DNA of 42,707 nucleotides from Azospirillum isscasi (lineage in GTDB: Bacteria > Pseudomonadota > Alphaproteobacteria > Azospirillales > Azospirillaceae): positions 1 to 42,707 of the forward strand of contig NZ_JAUJFI010000031.1 in NCBI RefSeq assembly GCF_030849505.1, written 5' to 3'. Of the stretch, positions 41,541-42,707 are shown piece by piece. The position numbers and the translations under genes are program-made. Numbering within the stretch: the stretch's first letter is position 1; each line of letters starts with the position of its first letter. The notes beneath the pieces were generated by a model. That model saw only the letters and a list, made by a program, of their open reading frames with translations, had not been told where the DNA came from and did no database searches.

Positions 41541-42707
41541 AGCCGGAATCCGATCTTGGGCGGGCGTCCGTCGGCGGTCCGCCAGCCCACCACGATCCGC
41601 TCGCCCCCGGCCAGCCCGTGCCGCACCTCGGCGTTGAAGCGGTCGCGCACCCCGACGCGGATTTCGCGCGTCTCCACCGTCCCGCCGACGCCGATCAGCG
41701 CGACGCTGTGCAGCCCCGCCGGTTCGTCGACGGGAGTCAGGGCGGCGACCGGAACGGTGACGGCGTCCTGCGCCGCGGCGGCCACGAAGAAGACCTGGGC
41801 GGTCATGTCGGGGCGCAGTTCCCCCCGGTCGTTGGCGACCTCGAACAGGGCCGTGTAGAGGACGACGCTGTTGCCCGCCCCGCCGAAACCGCCGCCGCCG
41901 GACGGGGACGATCCGCCGCCGCTCCCGGACGCCGGCGGTTTCGGCGGGGCGGGCAGGATCTGCTGCAACCGCGCCGTCCAGCGCCGTCCGGGATGGCCGA
42001 GCGTGGTGAAGTAGAGCGGCATGCCGTCCTTCAGGCGCGTCACGTCGGCCTCCGACACCTGGGTCCACACGGTCATGGCCGACAGGTCGGCGATCCGCAT
42101 CAGGACGGGCGCCTCGTAGGCCGAATTGATGGTCTGGCCCTGGCGGGCGTCCACGGCGATCAGCGTGCCGCTCATCGGGGCGTAGATGCGGGTGTAGCCG
42201 AGCTGCGCCTCGTCGGCCTGGAGGGTCGATTCCGTCTGGCGGATCTGGGCCAGCGTGGCCTCCACCTGGGCGGCGGCGATGCGCGCCTCCATGCGGGCCT
42301 GATCGTGGGCTTCGCCACGGCCCGCGCCGGTCCGCCGCAGCGCGGCCTGACGGGACAGCTGGGCCTCGGCGAAGTCGGCGCGGGCCCTTTGCTCGGTCAG
42401 CAGGGCGGTCAGGCGGGCGCGCTCGGCACGCCCGGCCTCGACCTTGGCCTGTTGCAGCGCGGGGTCGATCTCGGCCAGCAGGTCGCCCTCGCGGACCATC
42501 TGCCCGACCGTCACGTGCAGCCGCGTCAACTGGCCGGACACCTGGGCGCCGACATCGACATAGGCGCGCGGCTGGATTCTGCCGAGCGCGGTCACCGTGT
42601 CCTCGACCGTGCCGCGCCCGACCACCGCCACCTCCGCCGAGGCGGCGGGATCGTTCGGCCGCAGCAGGGCGGCGGAGCCCAGCCCGGCCAGCACCACCGC
42701 GGCGGCG
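41537..42707 (-). CDS. macA: MacA-type periplasmic adaptor (5' end outside the window)
   Basis: The frame is open to the right edge, so the first residues are missing or just begin there. The visible 387 or so residues show a membrane-anchor end (VLAGLGSAALL), a lipoyl half-motif (AQVSGQLTRLHVTVGQMVREGDLLAEIDP), a long alpha-hairpin (EAGRAERARLTAL to DEAQLGYTRIYAP) and the beta-barrel domain. A glycine- and serine-rich insert (SGSGGGSSPSGGGGFGG) sits in the barrel region, longer than in E. coli MacA. It couples MacB to TolC. GTGA overlap with macB. Confidence 0.92.

Overview
The window is GC-rich, densely packed alphaproteobacterial DNA. The third-position GC bias, the PaaN form without a hydratase domain, and the mix of polyamine-type, Liv-type and zinc-type ABC operons fit an Azospirillum-like rhizosphere bacterium. 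That assignment comes from gene content and style only. No rRNA, tRNA, CRISPR array, transposase or prophage gene was found.

Layout: (1) 1-304, the end of a tonB-like gene. (2) 335-6431, a GlxA-type AraC regulator divergent from a polyamine/opine-type ABC importer (binding protein, ATPase, two permeases) and a proline-racemase-family enzyme whose second catalytic cysteine is glycine. (3) 6541-15048, phenylacetate catabolism in two divergent operons: flavodoxin-paaN-paaY leftward and paaG-paaH-paaI-paaJ-paaK rightward. The genes for the ring epoxidase (paaABCDE), paaF and the ring-opening hydratase are absent. (4) 15192-20537, a 3-hydroxyphenylacetate/homogentisate module: a flavin hydroxylase with a tiny partner protein (MhaAB-like), a MarR regulator, homogentisate dioxygenase, fumarylacetoacetate hydrolase and a coupled hemerythrin protein. 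(5) 20634-25726, an unusual oxygenase island around a PaaX-family repressor: an R2/ferritin-like diiron protein with a ferredoxin-type reductase on the minus strand, and a lone PaaA-like diiron subunit with a 136-residue companion on the plus strand. (6) 25863-32196, a Liv-type ABC importer, a metallo-beta-lactamase-fold protein with an altered metal motif, and maleylacetoacetate isomerase, which completes the homogentisate route. (7) 32663-38557, a metal (probably zinc) acquisition operon with a PepSY membrane protein, three small envelope proteins, one ATPase, one permease and two binding proteins. (8) 38601-39284, a VapBC toxin-antitoxin pair. (9) 39603-42707, a MacAB-type efflux pair, cut by the window end.

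How the parts work together: modules 3 to 6 form an aromatic-acid island. Phenylacetate is activated by PaaK, and the ring-derived CoA esters pass through PaaG, PaaN, PaaH and PaaJ to central metabolism. 3-Hydroxyphenylacetate would be hydroxylated to homogentisate and broken down by HmgA, MaiA and the FAA hydrolase to fumarate and acetoacetate. A palindrome, GTTTCATATGAAAC, lies between marR and hmgA, and close variants lie before the hydroxylase and before the Liv-type importer. This suggests one MarR-controlled regulon covering uptake and breakdown. A different shared motif, TGACACA-N3-TGTKTT, precedes both arms of the diiron island. The best candidate for an undescribed system is that island (20634-25726): a PaaA-like subunit with all diiron ligands but without PaaB, PaaC or PaaD, co-located and apparently co-regulated with a second diiron protein and a reductase of non-PaaE architecture.
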